From Antitrichia curtipendula (taxonomy: Eukaryota; Streptophyta; Bryopsida; Hypnales; Leucodontaceae): a stretch of DNA of 64,000 nucleotides. The position numbers and the translations under genes are program-made. Positions 13,501 through 23,000 of this stretch are shown one piece after another; positions within the stretch are counted from its first letter, which is position 1; every line of letters begins with the position of its first letter. A model generated the notes under the pieces. The model was not told the DNA's origin. It did not search any database and saw nothing but the letters and a program-made list of their open reading frames with translations. The stretch lies in contig OX579638.1 in the NCBI GenBank assembly GCA_951230915.1, positions 27,856,696 to 27,920,695 on the forward strand, given 5' to 3'.

Positions 13501-15105
13501 GGAAGCGCACTGGTACTGTAACAACTATGCATATAAACCGCGATTCTGTAAATCCAAATGATGCTTCTACATCAACTAAAGATTTACGAGCTTTTCCGCT
13601 AAATCCAGATGGTACATATAAGCTTGAAACACAATTAAGATCAGCTATCCATGAAATACAATTGGATGGTTCAAATGCTACAAATAATGAATCTAATGTC
13701 AGTGGTAAAATTGATTCAAGCCCATCTCAAAGTTGGGTAAAAAAATCCTATGAAAATGTTACATCAAACAATCAAAGTAGTATAGACACTGAAATGGCAA
13801 CAACCTCTTCAACACCTATTGTTGCAAAGAAAAAATCCCTTCATTCCATGTCCTTAGAAAAAGAAGCTGAGAAATTACTTACATGGCCACCTCTTTCAAC
13901 ATATGGCCAACCTCATCCAGTGATACTCGAGCGAAGGGCAGATACAATATTGGAAGATTTAAAAGAAAAAACTTTATCTATTGTAGAAATGTCAACTCCA
14001 CACATATTGCTTTGTTGTCAAGGCACTTGGCCAAGTCATCTTTTTTATTTCATTAAAGGATTACGCCAACCTAAGAGCCACCATCTACCAATAGTAATTT
14101 TATTTCCCAAGGATCCAAGTGCTGATCAATGGGGTCTTGTTGGCATCTTCAAAGATGTTTATTTAATAAAGGGTTCACCAATATTTGAACTTGACCTCAT
14201 GCGTGGAGGTGTCTTACAAGCTGGTAATTAATTGAATTTATTAATTTATGATGAATGAGTTATATATATAATAAGATTTTTGTACTTAAATATGATTCTC
14301 AAATCTAGTTTTTTGTTTTGATGGAAAATCAAGTTGTTGTTTTTTGATTAAAAACCTACATGCAATGTAAAATATGTATTGATTTTGAACATAAAATTAT
14401 AATCAAATAATTTTTTATACAATGTGTGCAGAAAAAGTAGTAATATTTGCAAATTTAGGGGCATCAGTGGGTAGTTTAACAACTCAACAAGTACAAGACA
14501 CAAGGTACCAAACACAAGTAAAATCAACATATGTTAGTGATGTAGACAACATTTTGGTGGCATCTAATGTAGATAGGTTGTTGGGAGACAAAGCATCATC
14601 TATATTGATGGTAGAGATGCAACACACCATTGGATTTGATTATTTAAGACCGCAATTTGGAATTTTACGTAGTCGAGCAGATGAATTTTGCTCACATAAA
14701 GATTATAGCCGGAATCGAGATGCTTTACTACACTTGGGACCTCCTTTTATGGAAGGAAGAGCTACTTCTCCCATCCTCCTTGGCTTTTTGATGAGGTCCA
14801 CTTTTTACAACCGCAACACTGTTTCAATAGTTGAACAAATAGTAGATGGTGGATATGTTGAAGAAGATGGTTGTCTTTCCGATGATAGATATGCTCGTAA
14901 GTTTGAGCAAATTGCTATACCTCAACACTATGCAAATAGGCCATATATAGATTTATTCATGGGGCTACTTCATAGAGAATACAAACTTGCAATGGGTCTA
15001 TATAGGACAAAGGGTACTTTAGGTTGTCCTACATCCTATGTCTTGACAAATCCACCAAAAAATTGTATTGTAAATGCTACTGATATGGTGTATGTTTTTG
15101 TTTGA
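1588..15105 (+). CDS. Slo/BK-type large-conductance potassium channel (spliced, 15 segments)
   Basis: Six-helix potassium channel with two cytosolic RCK domains. Coding segments: 1588-1974, 2459-2508, 2735-2833, 3075-3158, 3353-3409, 4055-4143, 4361-4485, 4899-5032, 10247-10374, 11440-11491, 11807-11948, 12078-12559 (contains the gap), 12733-12825, 13290-14223, 14432-15105. Every junction outside the gap is GT-AG and in phase. The N-terminal tail is residues 1-126, S1 about 127-149, S2 about 158-178, S3 about 190-206. S4 holds R223 and R226 (FLRVVR). S5 is about 250-268, the filter TVGYGD ends at D305, S6 is about 313-332. RCK1 follows (matching 'ILANKATN', 'VIRALAVHRM'), then a polar 120-residue linker in the 934-nt exon, then RCK2 ending in 'YVLTNPP' and 'TDMVYVF', as Slo proteins do. 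The readable parts give about 1109 residues plus those lost in the gap. Family membership is established knowledge. Ion selectivity follows from the filter; membrane location and calcium gating are inferred. The 4143/4361 junction is the least certain. Confidence 0.9.
5820..7060 (-). repeat. Decayed TTAA-element relic in BK intron 8
   Basis: AT-rich intron sequence with recognisable but diverged blocks of the TTAA-CCCCTAAAGG family in reverse orientation. Examples are phrases like 'CAAAACTGTCATTTCTATTG' near 6125 and 'ATGTAGCTTGCAAGATATT' near 6252. They resemble the conserved right half of the intact copies at 8249 and 32715. No clean termini were found, so limits are approximate. Confidence 0.4.
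7420..9305 (-). mobile_element. TTAA-flanked non-autonomous DNA element, copy A (interrupted by copy B)
   Basis: The element starts with CCCCTAAAGG directly after TTAA (7416-7419) and ends with CTTTAGGGG directly before TTAA (9306-9309). Its body is the reverse complement of the family consensus seen at 16153-17078 and 32715-33649. It is split by a complete second copy at 8249-9182. Removing that insert and one TTAA leaves about 948 bp, the same size as the other full copies. It has no transposase frame. The TTAA target and CCC-starting termini are those of the piggyBac superfamily; that assignment is inference. Confidence 0.85.
8249..9182 (+). mobile_element. TTAA-flanked non-autonomous DNA element, copy B (nested in copy A)
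   Basis: A 934-bp element bounded by CCCCTAAAGG and CCTTTAGGGG. It is flanked by TTAA at 8245-8248 and 9183-9186. The outer flanks join to GTTGGACC-TTAA-AGCTACTCC, which is the reverse complement of the intact family segment GGAGTAGCT-TTAA-GGTCCAAC. The insertion therefore duplicated a TTAA within copy A. It closely resembles the copy at 32715-33649. It contains no transposase-length frame. Confidence 0.9.
9342..9800. mobile_element. PIF/Harbinger (Tourist)-like miniature element
   Basis: The left end GGGCATTTCTAGTGGTGTCA and the reverse complement of the right end, GAGCATCTGCAGTGCGCATG, are related terminal inverted repeats. Both continue into GGCAAACnnTsnC-type sequence. The unit is flanked by TTA on both sides (9339-9341 and 9801-9803), the usual three-base Harbinger target. 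About 459 bp; no transposase frame. The repeats are imperfect, so the superfamily call is moderate. Confidence 0.6.
9834..10084. mobile_element. Stowaway-like miniature element (Tc1/mariner group)
   Basis: The left terminus CTCCCTCCGTCTC is the canonical Stowaway end; the right terminus is an imperfect complement ending GACAGAAGGAG. TA dinucleotides flank the element at 9832-9833 and 10085-10086. The unit is 251 bp, AT-rich and non-coding, typical of Stowaway elements. It lies inside BK intron 8, 162 bp before the next exon. Confidence 0.75.
12252..12451. other. Assembly gap (200 N) inside a BK-channel exon
   Basis: A run of exactly 200 N, probably a placeholder length. Coding sequence on both sides is in the BK frame: RCK1 ends at 'PAKLH' before it and resumes with 'TNESEYEF' after it. 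Slo family spacing predicts about 40-50 residues here. With 200 bases the exon would shift frame, so the true gap length must differ or an intron lies within it. Confidence 0.97.
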
Positions 15106-15317
15106 ATTTCTCATTATTGGATATCACCTACAAGAAAAATCTATAATATTCCAATGTTTATATATATATTTTATAAAATTATTACTAGACATTATATTCT
15201 TTGAATCTATTACATTGTTGTTACCCTTTAAACAATGGGCTCATAGCCATGGAAATCATTTGTTTTGTCACCTTGTGAATTGTTGGATTAAAATAATGCA
15301 AAAGCACTCATTGGAAG

Positions 15318-15444
15318 ACAAACTATTGTAGATGATCTTCCCTTTTCACACAAAACTGGAAAGATGGATAGTTGCACTTTTGTCCTACAAGGAGAGATTC
15401 TTTGTCATTCATTGGCTAGAAAACGTCCTCAACGGTGTTTATAG
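15318..15444 (+). other. Possible alternative last exon of the BK gene
   Basis: After a donor-like GTATGT inside codon GTG near 15090 (phase 2), an acceptor-like AG at 15316-15317 opens a frame of about 42 codons ending in TAG at 15442-15444. Its composition is balanced and rich in charged and polar residues (for example 'DDLPFSHKTGKMD'), unlike the surrounding AT-rich sequence. It would replace the last few residues with a longer tail. No family match is known to me. Confidence 0.3.
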
Positions 15445-16148
15445 GTTAAACATGACAAAAATAATATATAATACTAAAATAATAGCATGAACATATATAC
15501 ATATATTTAAATAAATATAAATAACTCAATGAAATGTGGATAACTTTAAACTCAATCTTTAAATTAAATACTTGAAAATGAATCAATATCATACATTTAA
15601 TAATTAAAAATATAAATTTGATATCATTAATTTGAATTAAAAACTAAATTCAGGTTTTAAAAATAAAATTATTTCATTTAAATTTCAAATTATTATATTT
15701 ACTAAAAACGTATACAACTATTTTATAAATGATTTTCCAGTTGATAATTTAATAACACCAATTTTTTTTTGAAATGACATATTTCATACAAAATAAGAAA
15801 ATGAAAAAAGAACATGTCTCCATGTCTAAATTAATGGAGGTTTTCAAAAGAAAATTCAAAAGAAAAAAAAATCTTTCTACTGACCAAGCCCTTTCTACTG
15901 ACCATATCCTTTGCTGCCCTATTTTATACAAAGGAGTCTCTGACTTCAATTACAACAGTGATGTATTGCTCAAAACTCACAACATGCTAATTTTCATTAC
16001 CTCTAAAAGTGCAAGACCTATTACTAAAATACTTTGTCAAAAATGATCTCATTTTAGGATTAATAGGTGTATTTTTCATTTCTACAATAATCTTGAATGT
16101 CATCTGCCAACCACATTGGGGCAGAGGGGGGCCTTTTAGGGTAATTCT
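15445..16148. other. AT-rich intergenic sequence
   Basis: I see no gene or clear repeat structure here. The open frames on both strands around 15749-16046 are low-complexity and lysine- or phenylalanine-rich, consistent with AT-rich background. The last 70 bases contain a G-rich stretch (GGGGCAGAGGGGGGC) immediately before the TTAA element. Confidence 0.5.
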
Positions 16149-16152
16149 TTAA

Positions 16153-17078
16153 CCCCTAAAGGACCAGCCTACAGAATTTGGCAACATAAAAAAATTGGGC
16201 AGGTACATGTGGCCAGAGATTTACAAGTTTGCAGCTGAAATTTTAATAGAAGTTGTGGACAAGGAGTACCTTTCATTTGAACTAAATTTTATGACATTTG
16301 GAAATATGAGTCAAAAGTTATGACCTAATATGTTACTTTTTTTCTCAGCCGGGCAGTTAGGGCAGATCAGAAAAAATCACTTTTTTCAGAAACAAAAATT
16401 TGAAACTGGTTTTCCAGAGCTATCTATACGTGGAAAGCTTTTAATCATTCCATTTTGACCAATGAGTCAAAAGTTATGAGGAGTTTTAGTTTGCGGGCAG
16501 TTTTGGAATCTCTACTCTAAAATAAACTTTGAAGTCTTTTATCTTACTCAATTTTCAATATTTTTTGAAAAAAATAAAATCATAGGATGTAGATTTTTTA
16601 ATACAACATTTCAACCATTGGGATTGGCATTTTTCAATTTCATATCTAAATTCTTAACAATTTAGTATTTTGAATCATTCTCTACTTCATTCTACTTACT
16701 ATTTTTTTCCTATATGTTATACAATTCTAAATGATGTGAAAATTTTCAAGCATGTAGCCAACTTGTTTAGGAAAAAGAATACAAAGAAGCACCACCATTT
16801 TGGACATTTTTTCATAGAAAAGTGAGCTTTTGAAGTGCAGCTGCCCGATTTTTTGCAGGGGTCAAAAAACGATTTCAGTGATTTTGAATGCTTATATCTT
16901 GCAATCCACGTGGTGGAAATTTCTGAAATTTTTACCACATATTCTCAAGTCAGCATAATACAAGATCCTACGGTTACATGAGTCAAAAAAAAAGTTTTTT
17001 TCAAAAATTTGGTACTTGTACTAAAAACGGCAGTTCTTGAGCGTTTTCAGTGAAAACATAGTCACGGAACTTTAGGGG
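16153..17078 (+). mobile_element. TTAA-flanked non-autonomous DNA element, copy C
   Basis: A 926-bp element between CCCCTAAAGGACC and ACTTTAGGGG, flanked by TTAA at 16149-16152 and 17079-17082. Its internal order matches copies B and D: a GGGCAG motif block, the segment 'AATGAGTCAAAAGTTATGAG', the block 'CATGTAGCCAACTTG', and the right-end block 'ACAAGATCCTACGG'. It is more diverged than B or D, so it is an older insertion. Confidence 0.85.
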
Positions 17079-17082
17079 TTAA

Positions 17083-17449
17083 CAACACCAAGGACTGAAA
17101 GTATCCTACGAATGCCTTTCTATGACAAATGCACATATTCATCCCCCCAAATGATTTGTTTGGCTAATTACCTTAGTGATAGGGCGGTGTCCTTCCAAGA
17201 TTAAAGTTTCAATTTTTTGTTCAAATGGCAAAAACATGTGCAGCTAAACAAAATTTAAGTCTAGACCTCCCCTACTTTTAGAAGCAAAAACACCTTGCAC
17301 CCCTCATTTTGAGATCTTGAAAAAAATGTCAATTCAATGATTATTGTGATCAAGTGAAGAAGTAGCTACCTACACAACAAGAGGCTTTGTCATTGTATTG
17401 TGCAGTAAGAACTAAGAAGTGACAGCATTCTCCCAATGTTGTAGCACAT
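17083..17449. other. Intergenic spacer
   Basis: No gene or repeat recognised between the TTAA element and the first of the inverted elements. Confidence 0.4.
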
Positions 17450-17892
17450 AAGGTAAACCAGCCCATTGTGGTCAGAATTTCGAGTCTGCCTTCATGCCAT
17501 TGCTGAAAATTTTCAAATTTCTTCTCACTCAAAGATAAGTGTGAGAAATAGTGAGAGCAATTGGAATTTTATTTTTTAGACAAAGTTTGAATTAGTTATG
17601 TATTTTTGAAGTGATCTTCCCAACACACTCTACAGGCTCCCCAATAACCAACAAAAAGTGTATCCAATATGCTCATCTTAATCACCTAAAGTGGTCACAA
17701 TAATTTCTAATGTGGAATGCCATGAAAAATCACTTCCTACAATGATTTACACTGAAAAATTGGGTGTTCCTAATGAGGTCACTAATCACTCCATAAGTGT
17801 CAGGTTAGATATTGATTGTGGTCTGAAAAACCATCATAGGATCATAAGATGTCCACTATGGGTCATCTGACCGTAATGGGCTGGTTTACCTT
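17450..17892 (+). mobile_element. AAGGTAAACCAG miniature element, copy 1 of an inverted pair
   Basis: A 443-bp unit with its own terminal inverted repeats: it starts AAGGTAAACCAGCCCATTGT and ends with the complementary ATGGGCTGGTTTACCTT. The next copy (18039-18483) is almost the same sequence on the opposite strand, so the two form the arms of a long hairpin. TA next to each end suggests a TA target, but this is not certain. No coding frame. Confidence 0.8.
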
Positions 17893-18038
17893 ATTGTTTT
17901 TTGGAGTAAGGTTAGGTAAACTTGCCTATGATAGGCAAACCAACCATGACATGCATTTAGGAAATGACTCATTTATTAAAGTCTTACATCAACCCATGAC
18001 AATCTAGTGAAAAGAGGCTGTCACCTCTAGTTTGTATT

Positions 18039-18483
18039 AAGGTAAACCAGACCATTACGGTCAGATGACCCATAGTGGACATCTTATGACCCCGTGATGG
18101 TTTTTCAGACCACAATCAATATCTAACCTTACACCTATGGAGTGATTAGTGACCTCATTAGGAACACCCAATTTTTTCAGTGCAAATCATTGTAGGAAGT
18201 GATTTTTCATGGCATTCCACATTAGAAATTATTGTGACCACTTTAGGTGATTAAGATGAGCATATTGGATACACTTTTTGTTGGTTATTGGGGAGCCTGT
18301 AGAGTGTGTTGGGAAGATCACTTCAAAAATACATAACTAATTCACACTTTGTCTGAAAAATAAAATTTCAATTGCTCTCACTATTTCTCACACTTATCTT
18401 TGAGTGAGAAGAAATTTGAAAATTTTCAGCAAATGGCATGAAGGCAAACTCGAAATTCTGACTACAATGGGCTGGTTTACCTT
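18039..18483 (-). mobile_element. AAGGTAAACCAG miniature element, copy 2 of an inverted pair
   Basis: Reverse complement of copy 1 with few differences over about 445 bp, separated from it by a 146-bp spacer. Shared landmarks include the segment 'TCAGATGACCCATAGTGGAC' near the inner ends. A read-through transcript of either strand would fold into a nearly perfect duplex of more than 400 bp. Confidence 0.8.
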
Positions 18484-18609
18484 AGTTGCCCCCCCTTCCT
18501 TTCTCAAAAAATTTAAAGGCCGTTGATTGTTTGTTTTAAAAAAATGTTTACCTTCAAAATCGCCGTTGATTTCTCAGAAAATCACAAGCCGTTGATTTTG
18601 TGAGATTTA

Positions 18610-18790
18610 ACTTGAGCCATCCAAATATCAATATGGATATGGATACCAAAATGAATATTGGATACACATACAATATTGTATACAAATATACAGTAAATAC
18701 TAAATGTGAATACGGATATAGATATGGTACAATATTGGATATGAATACGGATACGGATATGGGTACAAGATACGGGATGTTGTTTATCCC
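18610..18790. repeat. Degenerate GGATAY minisatellite
   Basis: Irregular head-to-tail runs of ATGGATATGGATAC, GGATACACATACAATATTG and ATACGGATACGGATATGG. The hexamer core GGATAY is repeated with point changes and short interruptions. This makes long spurious open frames on both strands, which I do not regard as genes. Confidence 0.7.
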
Positions 18791-18969
18791 ATATTGTTTG
18801 TCGATTGCATTCCTTTCTGAAAATTACAAGAGGGCAGGGGGAAGAGGAAGGGGAAGGGGAAAATTTCAAAAAATTATAGGGGGATACCAGAGAATTAATT
18901 AAAAAAATTGAATTTTGGGTGCATTGTGACACTTTTGTCACACAATGCACCCAAAAGAGGCAGTCAATG

Positions 18970-19400
18970 TCTATCTCCAATGTTAGACTTTTATTAGTAA
19001 ATGAGACTAGGACTTCATTAGGTTAGTTAGTGGCCAAAATCAATGCCTTAGGTGATGGTGATGAGTTTCTAGTGTCTGCTTTAGAAACTTCTACTTTTTA
19101 GTGTAAATTCATCAAAGCAAATGATTGTTTAATTCCTTCATATTAGGAAATGTTGTAGCTATGTTAGGAAATATTTTGATTGCTCTAGGTGGTAGGATGG
19201 CCATCATGCATACACTTTCTGTTGTTTTTGGGATGGTCTAGAGACTCTTTTGGGCCAATTAGATAGTACACTTTAAAAATTCATAAGGAATTCATACTTT
19301 GTCAAAAAAATAAAATTTCAATTGCTCTCTTCTTTTTTCACACTTGCCTTTGTATAGGAAAAAAGCTAAGTTTTTTTGCCAATTGTAATTGGGCAAAGCA
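18970..19400. repeat. Diverged relative of the AAGGTAAACCAG element
   Basis: Shares ordered blocks with the right half of the inverted pair. Examples are 'AAAATAAAATTTCAATTGCTCTC' split by differences, TTCATAACTTTGTC-like sequence, and a phrase about gene-free 'TACACTTT.TGTTG'. Ends are not recognisable. It fills the space between the hairpin and the next element. Confidence 0.5.
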
Positions 19401-19432
19401 CTCATTTTGCTTGTCATAGGCAAGTTTCCCTT

Positions 19433-19762
19433 AAGGTAGGAGGTTCAAACTGCATTTGGGCATTTAGAACCACCCACCTTTAAAATGTACAAAAATTTGT
19501 ACATGCTGTTTTTCTATAGCCTTCACTGATGTACAAATTGTGTACATGTAGGGGGTGGGCGGTTTTGGAGCCCTATGCCAGTTCAACTTTAGAATTTCAT
19601 AACTAATTCCAGAAAGCTCCAAAAAACATGAAACGACTTGGGTTAGATGCCAATTCCACTTCTCTTCCAAGGAAAATTTACTGAAAAATATTTCAAGAAG
19701 TTTTATCTCCCCCAAATTCAATTCCAGCCCTTAGGTGGTCGACTTATGGACCTACTACCAAG
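19433..19762. mobile_element. AAGGTAGGAGG miniature element, copy 1 (at chitinase 3' end)
   Basis: Starts TAAGGTAGGAGGTTC and ends TTATGGACCTACTACC, the complement with a few changes. About 330 bp. It has an internal short inverted repeat around TTTGTACATG and TGTACAAATTGTGTACATG, as the other copies do. The family recurs at about 33655, 35283, 40471, 44405 and 46291. This copy ends 43 bp beyond the chitinase stop codon and may supply its 3' UTR. Confidence 0.7.
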
Positions 19763-19804
19763 GCCTCCTCCTCTTCGATCCAGAGCCACCAAGCAACCAG
19801 TGCA

Positions 19805-21833
19805 TTAGAGTGTGGCATACTCCAGAAGCACCGCCTCCTGCGTCCCACAGTCCAAATGCCGACCTGGATCCTCCCCTCCGAAGTACCCCTGCAGGAAATG
19901 CACGAAGTGTCCGATGCGATCCTGCATGCGCGTGTCTTCGCCATGGCCGCACTCGCCATCGCTGGCCTTGATGTTGATGGTCATCCCGAACCCAGGCTGG
20001 CGTTGAGCCAGAGTGTCGTTCTTGCTGGGCACCCAATTCCCCACCATCACCTGATGAGGAGACGGTCTTGCCTTGGTCGGCGTCATCCAGTACCAGATAG
20101 CAGCCTGCCAGGCCACGGTTTCGTTCCAGGCCAGAATCTCAGGGTGGCGTAGCAAGTCCTGGTGCAAGGCCACACCGGTGGGACCGTAGTTGTAATTCCT
20201 GCGCAGCACAAATGGACTCATGAGCGATTGCACTCAAATGCGACTAGCTCTTGCAGGATAGATAGAGAAGGGATTTCTGGATCCTGTGCTGGACACCCAA
20301 AGATGAGTGTGGAATCTGCAATGAGAGAGACTGACAGTACTTTCGATTGCTTCCAAGCTCACGAATGGTGCCAGGATTTGTGTTGTTGTAGGTATTCCTG
20401 TAGATGCACACTTAACCCTCTCTCATTGCCTTTCTGTGGGGGATAAATGGCCTTCTAATGCCCTTGACTTGTGTTCACATATGGGCATGAGGAAGTTGTC
20501 CAATTACACAACATGACAGATTCCCGGGGTGTAAAGGGAATGAGCAATTAGAGACGGTTTAGTGTATATGATTAGCTGTCAACAATCGTACTGCGCTCAT
20601 GCTTCGCCGCCTCTGCTGACATTGTGGACATCGACGCGAGTGAGAAAGATTCACTTCTGGAGGCCTCTCGCAAAAATTTCAGGCAAGGTGGAAACTGAGA
20701 CGATTTCCATTCTTTGCTTGGCCAGTAACCAAGGATTCATAATTATAACTCACCAATTCGCTAAATCCATCAAACTGTGAGAAATCAGTGATTCTGATTT
20801 ATTTAGGTCAAATTTAATATCATCAGAATCGGTGAAGAAAGTTGCATGTGTTGGCCAAACATTAAAAAAATGTTCCCTCAGGACCTCATCAGAACTGCAA
20901 AAGAGAGTACCGTAGGCCCAATTTGGGCTTGTTTATTCAGTAACGCACCAGTACAAAGGGAGAGCTCCACGACCCCAGTAAGTAGCGCCAGGAGCACACG
21001 GGTACAGAAGATTGTCTGTCTTGCAGAAATCCGTGCTCGGTGAAAGCTCTTGATGGTAGCAGAGTCCCCATGCGTATGGTCCATCTACCGATCCTGGCCA
21101 CCCGCCTGCTCACACAGCTAGTGGCCGTTACTACAAATGGTTCAGGGAAATGGTGCAGGGTTTAGGGTTTAGGGCTTATTCGCGTAGCAACATGGACCCA
21201 GAACTGAATATTAGAGCAAGAACCATAGAACATAGGAACGTTAAAACCTACGAGAAGAAAATCCACCGTTAGAAAATGACCAATTCAATTGATCATATTG
21301 TGAAAATAATAGAATTCAGATGGGCCAGATTTTCATCACCAGAATCAGTGAAGAGTATTGGTTAAAAAACAATGAAACAGAATTGGACGAAAGAAAATCC
21401 CCACATGCATGACCTCAAACATTGAACCCAATTTGAGCCTCCAGATAAGATTTCATTAATTTGGTGTCCTTCTGGCAGCGATCTTACACGAGGTTTCATG
21501 AGCGACATGCGCAAAGAAAGCCGCAAGCTCCCGCTTCTGCACCTCCTCGCCCCCCACAGATCCGAATCCGTCTTTCGCGAACATCTTGGCAGCGGACAGG
21601 AAGCTGCCGTAGCTCCAGAAGCCCTGCGCATGCGACATTCGGTCGTTCCGGTGCAAGAACATCCCCTCGAACATCTCCACGGTGAACAAATCACTCACGC
21701 TCTTCTTGCACTTGCTGTTGGGTTCTTCTTCTTTCGTGCAATCCATTGCGCGAGCTTCTACTCGAACCATCGTATGCCAATTCGCTACCATCAGTAGCGC
21801 CACCACCGCAAATAGCAATATTACCTTCGTCAT
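19805..21833 (-). CDS. Secreted family GH19 chitinase without chitin-binding domain
   Basis: Endochitinase: hydrolyses beta-1,4-GlcNAc chains of fungal or arthropod chitin with inversion. Coding exons on the minus strand are 21833-21488, 21105-20949 and 20198-19805; all junctions are GT-AG and in phase, giving 298 residues. Residues 1-27 are a hydrophobic signal peptide ending near VEA, so secretion is expected. The catalytic domain starts near residue 45. The acid is E113 in the AHET motif and the second glutamate is E135; their spacing of 22 is that of the barley enzyme. NYNYG at 169-173 is the substrate-binding motif. 'WMTP', 'VMVGNW' and 'PGFGMTINI' follow, as in plant GH19 enzymes. No hevein domain or C-terminal vacuolar tail is seen, which fits a class II type. 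Role in defence or wall turnover is inferred. Confidence 0.95.
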
Positions 21834-21934
21834 TTTGCGTCACCTGTTTGCACACAATTACGCAACAAGCACAACCAAATGATCGCCCTAACTGCTCTGT
21901 CTTTCCTACTCTTCCGTAACAGACAGTCTTGCAT
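21834..21934. promoter_or_regulatory. Proximal 5' flank of the chitinase gene
   Basis: Immediate upstream sequence on the minus strand. No TATA box stands out within 100 bp; a TATATTG-like motif lies near 21977-21984 on that strand. The start codon at 21833 was chosen because it is the first methionine before the signal peptide. Confidence 0.3.
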
Positions 21935-23000
21935 GAAACCACGATGCAACTCAGTAGTGACTTACAATCTTACAAACAATATATCGACCAAGTCTGCATG
22001 TAATATTTAGCAATTGCGCTTTCTACCCTCCGGACAGGCACTACTACGTACCTCCGCGATTGCGTCACCGAACTGCATACAACTAATCTCTTAATCTATC
22101 ACAGCAAAAGGATCGAATTACAGCGCTCTAACAGCTACCATGCAAACCACGATGCAACTACTTGAGATTTTACAAAAAATTAATGCTTCCACCAAGACTG
22201 CATGCATGCGCGCGATTTCGCTTTCTGCCCTGAGAATTGAACAGGCAGTCATCTTAACCTCAGAGTGAGCACTGTCACTGCCAGTTGAACATGAGCCAGC
22301 GATGTATCGTGCTGTGCATTCCAACCACGATGCAACTAGTAAACGTCAATTCCGATTAAAATGGGGCGAAGGATATGAAAGGAATTCGGGATCCGGGAGG
22401 GGTATGGGAGTGCACAATATTGTGTATGAAATGTAATTCGCATTTCGATGAGCTGCTGTAAACATCAAATGGCGCCAATTTTAAAAGGAAATTGACGTTA
22501 GTTCTGATACTCAATTTTACGAACAATAACCCATCAAGTCTGCAATCATGTACCCAATTTCGCATTGCAATCTCGGAACAAGCGCTCATGTAAATCTCAT
22601 ACACTACAAGTTGAACATGAACCAGTAATGCATTGAAACCACGATACACCTAGCGAAGGCACATCACTGCCTACAGGCACACCTGCGCGGTCAAAAATTG
22701 CATGTTTTTTTGCTCTTCAAATCTGAACGGCACTTCCTAAATCTGTAACAACTATTTTTTGACAAGTCTTTTGTGGGCGAAATTGTTTTAAGCATAAAAA
22801 TGGTCTTGAATAGGTACACTTGGACAAAATTTGAGCAAGTTTCAAGAAATTCTCAATTATTTTTATAAGCTCTTGAACGTTAGGTGAGCGGCCATGCATC
22901 GACCACTCTACAATAGTCAGTACTGATACCCAATTTCACGTTACAATGTATCCGCCAAGTCTAGAATCCGCGTGCAGCAATTTCACTTTATTCCTTGTGT
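21935..23000. repeat. Degenerate tandem array upstream of the chitinase
   Basis: The motif ACCACGATGCAACT recurs at about 21938, 22147 and 22324, with a weaker copy (ACCACGATACACCT) near 22637. Each is followed by an ordered set of blocks: a TTTACAAAnAAT stretch, CCAAGTCTGCATG (or CATCAAGTCTGCAATCATG) and an ATTTCGC(A/T)TT block. A further partial unit lies near 22920-22990. Units are about 180-310 bp and heavily mutated. The array occupies the chitinase promoter region. Confidence 0.6.

Noticed and set aside
18582..18980. 132-codon minus and 100-codon plus frames
   Set aside because: Both are produced by the GGATAY repeat and lack any domain.
19735..20446. Overlapping 60-142 codon frames on both strands at the chitinase 3' exon
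   Set aside because: All but the GH19 frame are shadows of the GC-rich exon.
21461..21942. Frames on the plus strand and in the second minus frame over chitinase exon 1
   Set aside because: Shadows of the real exon; no family resemblance.
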